Source of the DNA: Streptomyces sp. LUP30
Lineage (GTDB): Bacteria; Actinomycetota; Actinomycetes; Streptomycetales; Streptomycetaceae
Length of the DNA: 64,000 nucleotides
Reading direction: 5' to 3'
Assembly: GCF_001746365.1 (NCBI RefSeq)
Contig: NZ_MJAJ01000042.1
Location: 1 to 64,000 of the forward strand
Shown: positions 17,141-25,895 of the stretch, piece by piece
Layout: the number at the start of each line of letters is the position of its first letter
Position numbering within the stretch: position 1 is the first letter of the stretch
Translations under genes and position numbers: made by a program
Notes under the pieces: model-generated
The model's input: only the letters and a program-made list of their open reading frames with translations
Database searches by the model: none
What the model was told of the DNA's origin: nothing

Positions 17141-19075
17141 GTGGCCCGGCGCCCCCTCCCCCGCATCCTGAGCACAGGCAGCGCACAGATCGCCCGGAGT
17201 CGGGAGCTGGCACGGACGGCAGCCGACAGCGCCACCGATGTCCTCCATCCGCTGATCACGATGACCCGCGGACTGCGCCGGCTGGCCTCGGCCGGGCGGC
17301 GCAGATGGGCCGAGACCCCCAGGGACAGGCGCGGCCCGCTGCTGTTCCTGGCGGCCTCGGCGATCCTGGTCGTGGTGCTCGTGCCGTACGGCCCGCTGCT
17401 CGCCGTCGTCACCCTGATGGCGGCGGCGGCCTGGCAGGGCAGGGACCGCACCCCACCGGCTCCCGAAGGCCCTGACGAATCGCAGATCCAGCGACTCCAG
17501 GTGCTGTACGAGGCCCTCGTCCCGTACTTCTCGACGGCCGAAGACCCGTCTCCCCTCTACGCCCACGGCGGCGACTGGGAGACGGTCTTCCCCACCATGG
17601 AGTTCGACGACTCGGGCCGCGTGGCCCACCTGGTGATCCGCTACCCGGCGTACTTCCCGGACGGCGAGGCCGCGTCACGCGCGCGGATCGAGCAGTTGCT
17701 CGCCGCCAAGTCGGGCCGCGGCCGCGAGTACCTCTTCGACTGGGACGAGGAGGGCAACGAGCTCACGGTCAGCGTCCTCGCACCCCTGCCCACCGACATC
17801 GCGGCCCAGCGCTTCGTCACCGCCCCCGGCGAGACGGTCCTGGGCTTCACGGATCCCTGCCGGGTGCGACGCACCCTGCCGCTCGACTTCGGCGCGGACC
17901 GGCGCGACGTCCCCCCGGTCGTCTGGCGCACCGGCATCCGCTCCACCGAGCCGCACCTGCTGGCGGTCGGCCAGCCGGGCAGCGGCACCTCGACCCTCCT
18001 GCGCTCCATCGCCCTCCAGGCCCTGCAATACGGCGACGTGCTGATCGTCGAGGGCGGCGGGACCGGCGAGTACGCCTGCCTGGCCGGCCGGGAGGGCGTG
18101 CTGGCCGTCGAGATCGCCCTCGACGGCGCACTGGCCGCGCTGGAGTGGGCGGCCGGCGAGACCGAGCGCCGGCTCATCGCCGCCAACCAAGCCCGCCAAG
18201 CAGGAGAGCCGGCGCCGGAGGACACCAAGCGCCCGCTGTGGATCCTGCTGGACCGCCCCACCGCCTTCACCCACCTGGCGCAGTCCGAGGGCCACAAGGA
18301 TCCGCAGGCGTTCCTCCAGGTCCCGCTGCGGCACGGCCGCGCCGCCGCCGTCACGGTGGTCGTGGCCGAGCAGTTCGACGCCCTGGACTCCCTGAGCGAC
18401 GCCGTGTGCCAGCACACCCGCGCGCGGGTCACCCTCGGGCCGGCGTCGGCGGAACAGCTGACGGCGGTGCTCGGCGCGCCCCCGCACACCACCCCGGTCG
18501 ACGACGTCCCGGCGGGGCGCGGATACGCCCGACTGGGCTCGGCGCCGGTCCACCGCCTTCAGGTGCCGGCCACACCGGACCCGTACGACGACGCGACGAG
18601 CGACGCGCACCGTCAGGCGGTGCTGGACCTGCTCCCACCGCGCTCCACACCGGCCGACGCGCAGTCGGCAGCCGACGCGGAGCGCCCCGCCGAGACCGCC
18701 GCCCCGGCCGGCACGACGTCCCCGATCGACGTGGAGTCCGCGCCCGACGCGGACACTGCGGCCTGCGCGGAGATCCCGGATGACACAGCGGGGATCCCGG
18801 ATGCCACAGAGGCGCCGGCCGACCCGTCGACGCCGGGGGCGCCGGTCGGGACCGGCATCCCGAAGATCGTCCTCACGAAGGCCGCATCGACGGCCCCGCC
18901 CCCGCCGGTCGCGACCCCGGAGAGCACGTCCGCGCAGACCGCGACCGCACAGACCGCGACCGCACAGACCGCGGCCGCGCGGACGACGGTCCCGGACACG
19001 GCCCTCCTGGAGCGGCCGGTCCTGGAGGCGGCGGTACCGGAAGGAGCCGTGGCGGAGGCGGCGGTCGCGGAGTAG
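17141..19075 (+). CDS. FtsK/SpoIIIE-like membrane protein with degenerate P-loop
   Basis: 644 aa from GTG 17141 with AGGAGA upstream. A basic N-terminus is followed by two membrane segments (about residues 66-90, LLFLAASAILVVVLVPYGPL and on). A soluble domain then contains HLLAVGQPGSGTSTLLRSIA, placed like the FtsK/HerA Walker A but with Thr where the catalytic Lys should be. A downstream strand, RPLWILLDRPTAFTHLAQ, sits where Walker B is expected. After about residue 500 there is an Ala/Thr/Pro-rich low-complexity tail with TATAQTATAQTA repeats. It is probably a FtsK-like protein specialised away from ATP hydrolysis. The role is unknown. It ends in a convergent region with a strong hairpin. 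Confidence 0.75.
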   Translation: MARRPLPRILSTGSAQIARSRELARTAADSATDVLHPLITMTRGLRRLASAGRRRWAETPRDRRGPLLFLAASAILVVVLVPYGPLLAVVTLMAAAAWQGRDRTPPAPEGPDESQIQRLQVLYEALVPYFSTAEDPSPLYAHGGDWETVFPTMEFDDSGRVAHLVIRYPAYFPDGEAASRARIEQLLAAKSGRGREYLFDWDEEGNELTVSVLAPLPTDIAAQRFVTAPGETVLGFTDPCRVRRTLPLDFGADRRDVPPVVWRTGIRSTEPHLLAVGQPGSGTSTLLRSIALQALQYGDVLIVEGGGTGEYACLAGREGVLAVEIALDGALAALEWAAGETERRLIAANQARQAGEPAPEDTKRPLWILLDRPTAFTHLAQSEGHKDPQAFLQVPLRHGRAAAVTVVVAEQFDALDSLSDAVCQHTRARVTLGPASAEQLTAVLGAPPHTTPVDDVPAGRGYARLGSAPVHRLQVPATPDPYDDATSDAHRQAVLDLLPPRSTPADAQSAADAERPAETAAPAGTTSPIDVESAPDADTAACAEIPDDTAGIPDATEAPADPSTPGAPVGTGIPKIVLTKAASTAPPPPVATPESTSAQTATAQTATAQTAAARTTVPDTALLERPVLEAAVPEGAVAEAAVAE

Positions 19076-19147
19076 ACGGAACGGAGTGGACGGACACCGG
19101 ACCGGCCCGACCGGAGGCCGGCCCACCGCCCCGACCGGAGGCCGGCA

Positions 19148-19176
19148 CCGACCGGACGGTCAGGCCGTCCGGTCGG
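19148..19176. terminator. Convergent-region hairpin
   Basis: A perfect 12-bp stem (ccgaccggacgg / ccgtccggtcgg) with a 5-nt loop lies between the ends of the FtsK-like gene and the convergent MocR gene. There is no T-tract, as is common for actinobacterial terminators. The surrounding 150 bp repeats GACCGG/CCGGTC words. Confidence 0.6.
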
Positions 19177-19260
19177 GCCGGTCAGTCACGCCGCCCGGTC
19201 AGGCCAGTCGGGCCGGTCCGTGTCGCCCGCTTCCCCGTCCGTCGGCCACCCGCCGCTCCC

Positions 19261-20757
19261 CTACGCCACGAACGTGCGTGGTCCCTCGCCGCCCGCCGTG
19301 CCCCCGCTCTCCACGATCCGCGCGGCGGCGGCCAGGCGCACGGCCGCCTCGTCCGCCACCGCGCCGCCCACGGTGAACGGCAGCCGCACATACCCCTCGA
19401 AGGCGCCGTCGACTCCGAACCGCGGGCCTGAGGGGACCCGCAGTCCGACCCGTTCCCCGGCCTCGGCGAGCCGGGACCCGGACAGTCCGCCGGCCCGCAC
19501 CCACAGGGTGAGGCCGCCCTCGGGGACGGCGAACTCCCACTCCGGCAGCTCCCGCCGTACCGCCGCGACCAGATCGTCGCGGTTGCCGCGGGCCTGGCGG
19601 CGCCGCAGCTCCACGGCCTGCTCCCAGCCCCCGGTGCTGAACAGCCAGTTCACCGCGAGCTGCTCCAGCACGGGGGTGCCCAGGTCGGCGTAGGCGCGGG
19701 CCGCCACCAGGCTGCGGATGACGTCGGGAGCCGCCCGCACCCAGCCGATGCGCATCCCGGCCCAGAACGCCTTGCTCGCCGAACCGACCGTGATCACGGT
19801 CGACCCGCCGGGGTCGAAGCCGCACACGGGCCGCGGCATCCGCACGTCGTCGAGCCGCAGTTCGCTCATGGTCTCGTCGGCGACCAGCACCGTCCCGGCC
19901 GAGCGGGCCGCCTCCACGAGACGGCGCCGCTGGTCGTCGTCGGCGAGCGCGCCGGTGGGGTTGTGGAAGTCGGCGACGACGTACGCGATGCGCGGCGCGG
20001 CGTCGCGCAGGACCTGCCGCCAGCGGTCCATGTCCCAGCCGGCCAGACCGTCGGCCATCGCGACGGGCACCAGCCGGGCCCCCGCCTCGCGCATGAGCTG
20101 GAGGATGTTGGCGTAGGAGGGCGACTCGACGGCGATGCGCTCGCCGCGTCCGCCGAAGAGATGGCAGATGGCGTCGATGGCGCCCATGGCCCCGGTGGTG
20201 ACCATGATCTGCTCGGGCATCGTCGGGATCCCGCGCGCGCTGTAGCGCTCGGCGATCATCGCGCGCAGCGCGGGCAGGCCGGCCGGATAGTCGCCGTGCG
20301 TATGGGCGTACGGAGGCAACTCCTCCAGTGCGCCCTGCACGGCACGGGTGAGCCACGGTTCGGGCGCGGGCAGGGCCGCGCAGCCCAGGTCGATCACGGA
20401 ACCCAGGGTCTCGGGGGGCAGCGGCTCAAGGCCTCGGGCCGGAACCGGGTTGCCCGCCGGCACGGCCGTCCAGCTGCCGGCGCCGCGCCGGGACTCCAGG
20501 AAACCCTCCGCGCGCAGCGCCTCGTAGGCGGCGGCGACGGTCGTACGGCTCACGGAGAGGGAGAGGGCGAGTTCCCGTTCGGCCGGCAGGCGGGCGGCGA
20601 CGGGGACGCGGCCTTCGAGCACCAGCAGCCGGACGCCGTCGGCGAGCGCGCGGTAGGCGGGGGGACGTCGGGCGCCGGAGCCGGCCGGGCGGTCCTGCTG
20701 GGACTTGAGGAGCCGGGCGAGCTGCGCGGCCCCCACCGCAGAGGTCCACTGCGCCAT
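19261..20757 (-). CDS. MocR-type GntR regulator with aminotransferase domain
   Basis: 498 aa from ATG 20757 (MAQWTSAVGAAQLARLL). Residues ~30-105 form a GntR winged helix (YRALADGVRLLVLEGRVPVA, LALSLSVSRTTVAAAYEALR). After a linker comes a fold-type I aminotransferase-like domain with the substrate-site PTGA (VADFHNPTGALADD), DETMSELR, and the PLP-Schiff-base lysine in VGSASKAFWAGMRIGW. MocR regulators use PLP as effector and typically control a divergent gene. Here that is the membrane-protein/GDPD/MFS operon, whose start is 99 bp away. Confidence 0.92.
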   Translation of the reverse strand: MAQWTSAVGAAQLARLLKSQQDRPAGSGARRPPAYRALADGVRLLVLEGRVPVAARLPAERELALSLSVSRTTVAAAYEALRAEGFLESRRGAGSWTAVPAGNPVPARGLEPLPPETLGSVIDLGCAALPAPEPWLTRAVQGALEELPPYAHTHGDYPAGLPALRAMIAERYSARGIPTMPEQIMVTTGAMGAIDAICHLFGGRGERIAVESPSYANILQLMREAGARLVPVAMADGLAGWDMDRWRQVLRDAAPRIAYVVADFHNPTGALADDDQRRRLVEAARSAGTVLVADETMSELRLDDVRMPRPVCGFDPGGSTVITVGSASKAFWAGMRIGWVRAAPDVIRSLVAARAYADLGTPVLEQLAVNWLFSTGGWEQAVELRRRQARGNRDDLVAAVRRELPEWEFAVPEGGLTLWVRAGGLSGSRLAEAGERVGLRVPSGPRFGVDGAFEGYVRLPFTVGGAVADEAAVRLAAAARIVESGGTAGGEGPRTFVA

Positions 20758-20856
20758 GTTTACCAGTCCACCTTCCCCGAATTGGCCATGGATGACGTGC
20801 GCTTCCAAGCCACAGAGTGTCACGAGTCAGGCCACCGCCACCACCAGGGGGACCCC

Positions 20857-21561
20857 TTGTCCGAGCCGTCACCGCGGGAGCCGTCCTCGCAGGAACCGCC
20901 GTCCTCGCGGGGGCCGAACGGCCATGTCGCCCGCAGGCTGCTCCAGCTCTACGTCGGCCTCGCTCTCTACGGCGCCAGCTCCGCCCTGCTCGTGCAGGCC
21001 GGCCTGGGCCTGGAGCCGTGGAACGTGCTGCACCAGGGTCTCGCCGAGCTGACCGGGCTGTCGATCGGCGTCGTGTCGATCGGCGTGGGCGCGATCGTGC
21101 TGCTGCTGTGGATCCCGCTCCGCCAGCGCCCGGGCCTCGGCACGGTCTCCAACGTGTTCGTCGTCGGGCTCGCCATGGACGGAACCCTCGCGTGCGTCCC
21201 GCAGGCGCACACGCCGGCCGCGCAGGTCCCCCTGCTGGTGGCCGGGCTCGTCCTCAACGGGGCGGCCACCGGCCTGTACATCGCGGCCGGCTTCGGGCCG
21301 GGCCCGCGGGACGGGCTGATGACCGGTCTGCACCGGCGCACCGGGCGTTCGGTCCGCCTGATGCGGACGACCGTGGAGGTGGCGGTCGTGGCCACGGGGT
21401 TCGCCCTGGGCGGCACCATCGGCCTCGGAACGCTGCTGTACGCGGTCACGATCGGCCCGCTCGCCCAGTTCTTCCTGCGGGTGTTCGCCGTCCGGGCGGC
21501 ATCGGGCGGCAGCGCGGTCGTTGCCACCGGGACACCGCAGGGAGCGATACTGCGTCCGTGA
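20857..21561 (+). CDS. YczE/YyaS-like integral membrane protein
   Basis: About 234 aa. I choose the TTG at 20857 because AGGGGG lies 5 nt upstream; an in-frame ATG at 20788 lacks a ribosome site. After a Pro/Ser/Glu-rich ~25-residue leader there are five hydrophobic segments, with family features LLQLYVGLALYGASSALLVQ, GLGLEPWNVLHQGLAELTGL and the polar AAGFGPGPRDGLMTGLH. This matches the YczE/YitT-like membrane family, whose substrate is unsettled. It is divergent from the MocR regulator and overlaps the next gene (GTGA); YczE-like genes are often next to MocR regulators, so control by it is likely. Confidence 0.82.
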   Translation: MSEPSPREPSSQEPPSSRGPNGHVARRLLQLYVGLALYGASSALLVQAGLGLEPWNVLHQGLAELTGLSIGVVSIGVGAIVLLLWIPLRQRPGLGTVSNVFVVGLAMDGTLACVPQAHTPAAQVPLLVAGLVLNGAATGLYIAAGFGPGPRDGLMTGLHRRTGRSVRLMRTTVEVAVVATGFALGGTIGLGTLLYAVTIGPLAQFFLRVFAVRAASGGSAVVATGTPQGAILRP

Positions 21562-22325
21562 CCAGCCTCGTACGCCACCCGTATCTCGACCATCCGGGGC
21601 CCATCCCGTTCGCGCACCGCGGTGGGGCCGCGGCCGGTCTGGAGAACACCGTGGCGCAGTTCCGGCGCGCGGTGGAGACGGGATACCGCTACGTCGAGAC
21701 GGATGTGCACGCCACACGGGACGGCAAGCTCGTGGCGTTCCACGACTCGACGCTGGACCGGGTGACCGACGGCGTGGGCCGCATAGCCGACCTGCCGTGG
21801 GCGCAGGTGCGGCAGGCGCGCGTGGGGGGCCAGGAGCCCGTGCCGCTCTTCGAGGAACTCCTGGAAACGTTCCCCGGAGTGCGGTGGAACGTCGACCTCA
21901 AGGCGGAGCCCGCCCTGCACCCGCTGCTCAACCTGATCGCCCGCGCGGACGCGTGGGACCGCGTGTGCGTGGGCTCTTTCTCGGAGGCACGCCTGGCCCG
22001 TGCCCAGCGGCTGGCCGGGCCGCGTCTGGCGACGTCGTACGGCACCCGGGGCGTGCTCGACCTGCGGCTGAGATCCTGGGGCCTGCCCACGAGGCCGCGC
22101 CGCTCCGCGATCGCCGCACAGGTGCCCGAGGCCCACTCGGGCATCCAGGTCGTGGACCGCCGCTTCGTCCGCACCGCGCACGCGCGCGGGCTGCAGGTCC
22201 ACGTGTGGACGATCAACGATCCGGATCGGATGCACCGTCTCCTGGACCTGGGCGTCGATGGCATCATGACCGATCACATCGACGCGTTGCGCAAGGTCAT
22301 GGAGGACCGGGGCGTCTGGGCCTGA
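21558..22325 (+). CDS. Glycerophosphodiester phosphodiesterase family protein
   Basis: 255 aa from a GTG overlapping the previous stop. PFAHRGGAAAGLENTVAQF contains the HRG...EN catalytic start, YVETDVHATRDGKLVAFHDS the metal-binding ExD and HD residues, and NVDLKAE, then QVHVWTINDPDRMHRLLDLG and VDGIMTDHID close the GDPD barrel. No signal peptide is seen, so it should act in the cytosol on glycerophosphodiesters, giving glycerol-3-phosphate and an alcohol. I recall two GlpQ-type enzymes studied in S. coelicolor, but this one is not clearly either. Confidence 0.92.
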   Translation: MTSLVRHPYLDHPGPIPFAHRGGAAAGLENTVAQFRRAVETGYRYVETDVHATRDGKLVAFHDSTLDRVTDGVGRIADLPWAQVRQARVGGQEPVPLFEELLETFPGVRWNVDLKAEPALHPLLNLIARADAWDRVCVGSFSEARLARAQRLAGPRLATSYGTRGVLDLRLRSWGLPTRPRRSAIAAQVPEAHSGIQVVDRRFVRTAHARGLQVHVWTINDPDRMHRLLDLGVDGIMTDHIDALRKVMEDRGVWA

Positions 22326-22378
22326 CCTCGGGCCCACCGCCCGCACGCGGTTCCGGCACCGGGAAGCGAGGGCGCGGG

Positions 22379-23728
22379 GTGGGCATCGAGACCGTGCGGA
22401 CGGCGGCGTCCGACGAGACCGCCGGACGGCGGCGCGAGCAGCGCGGCTGGTACTTCTACGACTGGGCGTGCTCCGTCTACTCGACGAGCGTGCTCACCGT
22501 GTTCCTCGGCCCGTACCTGACCTCGGTCGCCAGGAAGGCCGCGGACGCCGACGGGTATGTGCATCCCCTGGGCGTCCCCGTCCGGGCGGGCTCCTTCTTC
22601 GCCTACTCGGTGTCCCTTTCGGTGATCGTGGCCGTTCTGGTGATGCCGCTGGTGGGTGCGGCCGCCGACCGCACGGGCCGCAAGAAGCCGCTGCTGGGCG
22701 CGGCCGCCTATGTGGGCGCGGCGGCCACCACCGCCATGTTCTTCCTCGGCGGCGACCGCTATCTGCTGGGCGGCGCGCTGCTGATCGTGGCGAACGCGGC
22801 CCAGTCGGTGGCGATGATGCTCTACAACTCCTATCTGCCGCAGATCGCGCCGCCCGAGGAACGCGACGCGGTCTCCTCCCGGGGTTGGGCCTTCGGCTAT
22901 GCGGCGGGCTCGCTGGTCCTCGTCGTGAACCTGGTCCTCTACCTCGCCCACGACTCCTTCGGCGTCTCGGAGTCGACGGCCGTCCGCATCTGCCTGGCCT
23001 CGGCCGGACTGTGGTGGGGCGGCTTCACGCTGATCCCATTGCTGCGGCTGCGCGACCGGCCGGCCGCCGTGCGGGAGGAGACGACGGCTCCGGGGCTGCG
23101 GCAGCTCGCCGCGACGGTCCGCGACATGCGCCGCCATCCGCTGACCCTCTCGTTCCTCCTGGCGTACCTCGTCTACAACGACGGCATCCAGACGGTGATC
23201 TCCCAGGCCTCGGTCTACGGCTCCGAGGAACTGGGCCTCGGCCAGTCCACGCTGATCGGCGCCGTCCTGCTGGTGCAGCTGCTCGCGGTGGCGGGCGCGC
23301 TGGGAATGGGACGGCTGGCCCGGACGTACGGCGCGAAGCGGACGATCCTCGGATCGCTGGTCGCCTGGACGCTCACCCTGGGCGCGGGGTACTTCCTGCC
23401 TGCCGGGGCGCCGGTGGGGTTCTTCCTGCTGGCGGCCGCCATCGGACTGGTCCTCGGCGGCAGCCAGGCCCTGTCCCGCTCGCTGTTCTCCCACCTCGTC
23501 CCGCCCGGCAAGGAAGCCGAGTACTTCTCGGCGTACGAGATGAGCGACCGGGGCATGAGCTGGCTCGGCCCGCTGATCTTCGGGATCACCTACCAGCTCA
23601 CCGGCAGTTACCGGGACGCGATCGTCTCGCTGGTGGCCTTCTTCGTGATCGGATTCCTGCTGCTCGCGCGGGTACCCGTACGACGGGCGATCGGCGACGC
23701 GGGGAACCCCGTGCCCGAGAGGATTTAG
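22379..23728 (+). CDS. MFS transporter, UMF1/Atg22-like
   Basis: 449 aa from GTG 22379. About 11-12 hydrophobic segments are visible. The N-terminal RGWYFYDWACSVYSTSVLTV is the YDWA-type start of the UMF1/Atg22-like branch. MPLVGAAADRTGRKKPLL is the loop 2-3 signature, and MMLYNSYLPQIAPPEERDAV with SSRGWAFGYAAGS are further family marks. Related yeast Atg22 exports amino acids from the vacuole; the bacterial substrate is unknown. It is the last gene of the run after the GDPD, with rbpA's own promoter downstream. Confidence 0.88.
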   Translation: MGIETVRTAASDETAGRRREQRGWYFYDWACSVYSTSVLTVFLGPYLTSVARKAADADGYVHPLGVPVRAGSFFAYSVSLSVIVAVLVMPLVGAAADRTGRKKPLLGAAAYVGAAATTAMFFLGGDRYLLGGALLIVANAAQSVAMMLYNSYLPQIAPPEERDAVSSRGWAFGYAAGSLVLVVNLVLYLAHDSFGVSESTAVRICLASAGLWWGGFTLIPLLRLRDRPAAVREETTAPGLRQLAATVRDMRRHPLTLSFLLAYLVYNDGIQTVISQASVYGSEELGLGQSTLIGAVLLVQLLAVAGALGMGRLARTYGAKRTILGSLVAWTLTLGAGYFLPAGAPVGFFLLAAAIGLVLGGSQALSRSLFSHLVPPGKEAEYFSAYEMSDRGMSWLGPLIFGITYQLTGSYRDAIVSLVAFFVIGFLLLARVPVRRAIGDAGNPVPERI

Positions 23729-23918
23729 CACTCAAGGCGAAAGGGCGGTAGTGTACGCGTTTGGCCTGCCAGGCGTACCGTTACTGCGCGTCAAAGATGC
23801 CGAAACGCTGGGTGACATCTCCTTTCAGATGTGACAAACCGGGCGCCGGTGGGTACTGCACTGGTTGACAAGGCTGCGGCTACGACGGCGACGCACGACC
23901 CGGAACAGACTCGGATCG

Positions 23919-23944
23919 GGAATCTTTACCGCCGCCCGGACGTT
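23919..23944 (+). promoter_or_regulatory. Sigma-R promoter of rbpA
   Basis: GGAAT (23919-23923), exactly 18 nt, then GTT (23942-23944): a full match to the sigma-R (SigR, thiol-oxidative stress) consensus GGAAT-N18-GTT. It lies 63 bp before the rbpA start. rbpA of S. coelicolor is known to have a SigR promoter, so the assignment joins an exact sequence match with established knowledge. Confidence 0.9.
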
Positions 23945-24007
23945 GACCGGATGACGACGACAGCGACACACCTGTCCTGTGGGCGACAAGCCCGGGAGGC
24001 ACGATTC

Positions 24008-24382
24008 ATGAGTGAGCGAGCTCTTCGCGGCACGCGCCTCGTGGTGACCAGCTACGAGACGGACCGCGGTATCGACCTGGCCCCGCGCCAGGCCGTGGAG
24101 TACGCATGCGAGAAGGGGCACCGGTTTGAAATGCCCTTCTCGGTCGAGGCGGAGATTCCGCCGGAGTGGGAGTGCAAGGTCTGCGGAGCCCCTGCACTTC
24201 TGGTCGACGGCGACGGCCCTGAGGAAAAGAAGGCCAAGCCCGCGCGTACGCACTGGGACATGCTGATGGAGCGGCGGACCCGCGAGGAACTGGAAGAGGT
24301 CCTCGAGGAGCGCCTGGCCGTTCTGCGGTCCGGGGCGATGAACCTTGCGGTACATCCCCGCGACAGCCGTAAAAGCGCGTAG
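24008..24382 (+). CDS. rbpA: RNA polymerase-binding protein RbpA
   Basis: 124 aa. MSERALRGTRLVVTSYETDR and the zinc-site residues C34, H38 (YACEKGHRFEMPF), C56 and C59 (WECKVCGAP) are clear. The C-terminal sigma-interaction domain follows (HWDMLMERRTREELEEVLEE and on to the end). RbpA binds sigma-HrdB and RNA polymerase to stabilise open complexes and contributes to basal rifampicin tolerance in actinobacteria. Length is standard. Transcribed alone from a sigma-R promoter and followed by a very strong hairpin. Confidence 0.98.
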   Translation: MSERALRGTRLVVTSYETDRGIDLAPRQAVEYACEKGHRFEMPFSVEAEIPPEWECKVCGAPALLVDGDGPEEKKAKPARTHWDMLMERRTREELEEVLEERLAVLRSGAMNLAVHPRDSRKSA

Positions 24383-24417
24383 CTCCTAAGGGGCTGCGAC
24401 CGGCTTCACAGCGCACG

Positions 24418-24470
24418 ACGACGACCGCGGGCGCCGTACGTGTTTCACGTACGGCGCCCGCGGTCGTCGT
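24418..24470 (+). terminator. rbpA terminator hairpin
   Basis: A perfect 25-bp inverted repeat (left arm 24418-24442, right arm 24446-24470) with a TTT loop starts 36 bp after the rbpA stop. No T-tract follows. The near-total symmetry makes it usable in both directions, so it also shields rbpA from minus-strand transcripts. Confidence 0.85.
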
Positions 24471-24574
24471 GCTGCCCACACCTCGCCCCAGGGGCCGCCT
24501 GCGGCTGCCTGTACGGCCTCTGCGGCTGCCCGGGAGGCCGCTCACGCTCTCTTTCGGACCTCACTCCGAGCGAG

Positions 24575-25285
24575 ATGCCGGAGCCGGAGGCCCAGGGAAC
24601 GGAGCCGGAGGCCCAAGAGGGCCGGGGCCGGAGCCGGAGGCCCGGGGAACCGGAGCCGGAGGCCCAAGAGGGCCGACGTCGGAGCCCGGGCCGGAGTCGG
24701 AGCCGAAGACCAGAGGGAACCTGTGCCGGAGCCAAAGTCCGGGCCAGGGCCGGAGTCAGTGCCGGAGGAAGGCGCCGGTGCCACAGCCCGGGCCGGTGGC
24801 CTCAGGGGCCAGGGCCGGAGCCCGGGCCGAAGGCCGGAACTCAGGGCCGGGGCCGGGCCCGCCGACCGAAGCCCGTGCCGGAATCGGGGCCCAGGATCGA
24901 AGCCCGTGCCGGAGGCCGAAACCGGAATCCGGGCCCAGGATCGGAGCCAGGGCCCAGGGCCGGGCCCGGAGCAGGGCAGGGGGCAAGCGCGGAGCCGGGG
25001 CCGCAGGCCGGGGCCCGGAGCCAGGGCCGGAGTCGGAGTCCGCGCCAGGGCCCACGGCCGGGCCCGGAGCAGGGCAGGGGGCAAGCGCGGAGCCGGGGCC
25101 GCAGGCCGGGGCCCGGAGCCAGGCCCGGAGCCAGGGCCGGAGCCCGCGCCAGGGCTGGATCCCGTGCCGGAGGCCGAAGCCCAGGGCAGGGGCCGGAGTC
25201 CGCGCCAGGGCCAGAGTCTCTGCCGGAGGCCGAAGCCGGGGCCGGAGACCATGGCAGGGGCCGGCGTCGGCGCCCGGGGGCGGGG
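24575..25285. repeat. Degenerate GGAGCCGGGGCC-type repeat tract
   Basis: About 700 bp between rbpA's terminator and fxsA made of irregular copies of short words such as ggagccggaggcc, agggccggagcc and gccggggcc, strongly G-rich on the plus strand. Long frames are open on both strands but encode only Pro/Gly/Ala/Arg/Glu-rich low-complexity peptides, so I see no gene. The array may be a minisatellite-like expansion in an intergenic gap; collapse or slippage in assembly is possible. Confidence 0.8.
24958..25123. repeat. 68-bp exact direct repeat, 98-bp period
   Basis: Bases 24958-25025 recur exactly at 25056-25123. Both copies start ggccgggcccggagcag and run to ggagccagg. They are embedded in the larger repeat tract, and the exact match suggests a recent tandem duplication. 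Confidence 0.85.
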
Positions 25286-25299
25286 TCAGCGCCGCGCGG

Positions 25300-25830
25300 T
25301 CACTGCTCGTCCCTGAGGACCTCGCCCTGCACCACCTTGCCGTCGGGGCGGTGGATGCGGGCCTGCTGGAAGGCGTCGCCCAGGGAGCCGGGGGTGCCCG
25401 CTGCCTCCCGCAGCTTGCGCTCCCCGTAGGCGCCGACCGCCTTCTGGACCGGCGGGAGCAGCAGGAGCAGGCCGATCGCGTCGGAGGCCAGGCCCGGGAT
25501 CATCAGAAGGAGGCCGCCGAGCATCATGAGTCCGTTGCCGCCGCCCTTGCGGGGGGCCTGGCCGCGCCGGAGCGCCTCGTTGAGGTTCTGGAAGGCCCGT
25601 CGTCCGGCCCGCTTGATCACGACGACGCCGAGCACGAACCCGGCGCCGAGGATCAGGAGGACCGCGGGCCCGCTCGTCGCGCCCGCGACGACGGTCAGCA
25701 GCCAGATCTCCAGCACCAGCCACGCGGCGAGGCCAAGCGGCAGGAACGTCCGCAGGCGGGACCGACGGGGCTGGGGGCGGCGGGGCCGGGCGTCGGTCGG
25801 GTATGCGCGGATCGGAGAGCCAGTCGTCAT
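25300..25830 (-). CDS. fxsA: FxsA family membrane protein
   Basis: 176 aa. After a basic, Pro-rich leader there are hydrophobic segments TFLPLGLAAWLVLEIWLLTV, AVLLILGAGFVLGVVVIKRA and NGLMMLGGLLLMIPGLASDA, the last being the FxsA signature GxLLMIPGxxxD. The family is named for E. coli FxsA, whose excess suppresses phage T7 exclusion by F plasmid; its normal role is unknown. It is 65 bp downstream of ppm on the same strand, so the two are probably co-transcribed. Confidence 0.92.
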   Translation of the reverse strand: MTTGSPIRAYPTDARPRRPQPRRSRLRTFLPLGLAAWLVLEIWLLTVVAGATSGPAVLLILGAGFVLGVVVIKRAGRRAFQNLNEALRRGQAPRKGGGNGLMMLGGLLLMIPGLASDAIGLLLLLPPVQKAVGAYGERKLREAAGTPGSLGDAFQQARIHRPDGKVVQGEVLRDEQ

Positions 25831-25895
25831 GCCTCCAGTGTGCCCGGACCGGGCTCAGCGCGGCATAAGGGGACGATCAGCCGTCGCTGTGAGGC

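Noticed and set aside
24575..25285. Possible CRISPR array
   Set aside because: Repeat units vary in length and sequence, spacers are not unique, and no cas genes are near.
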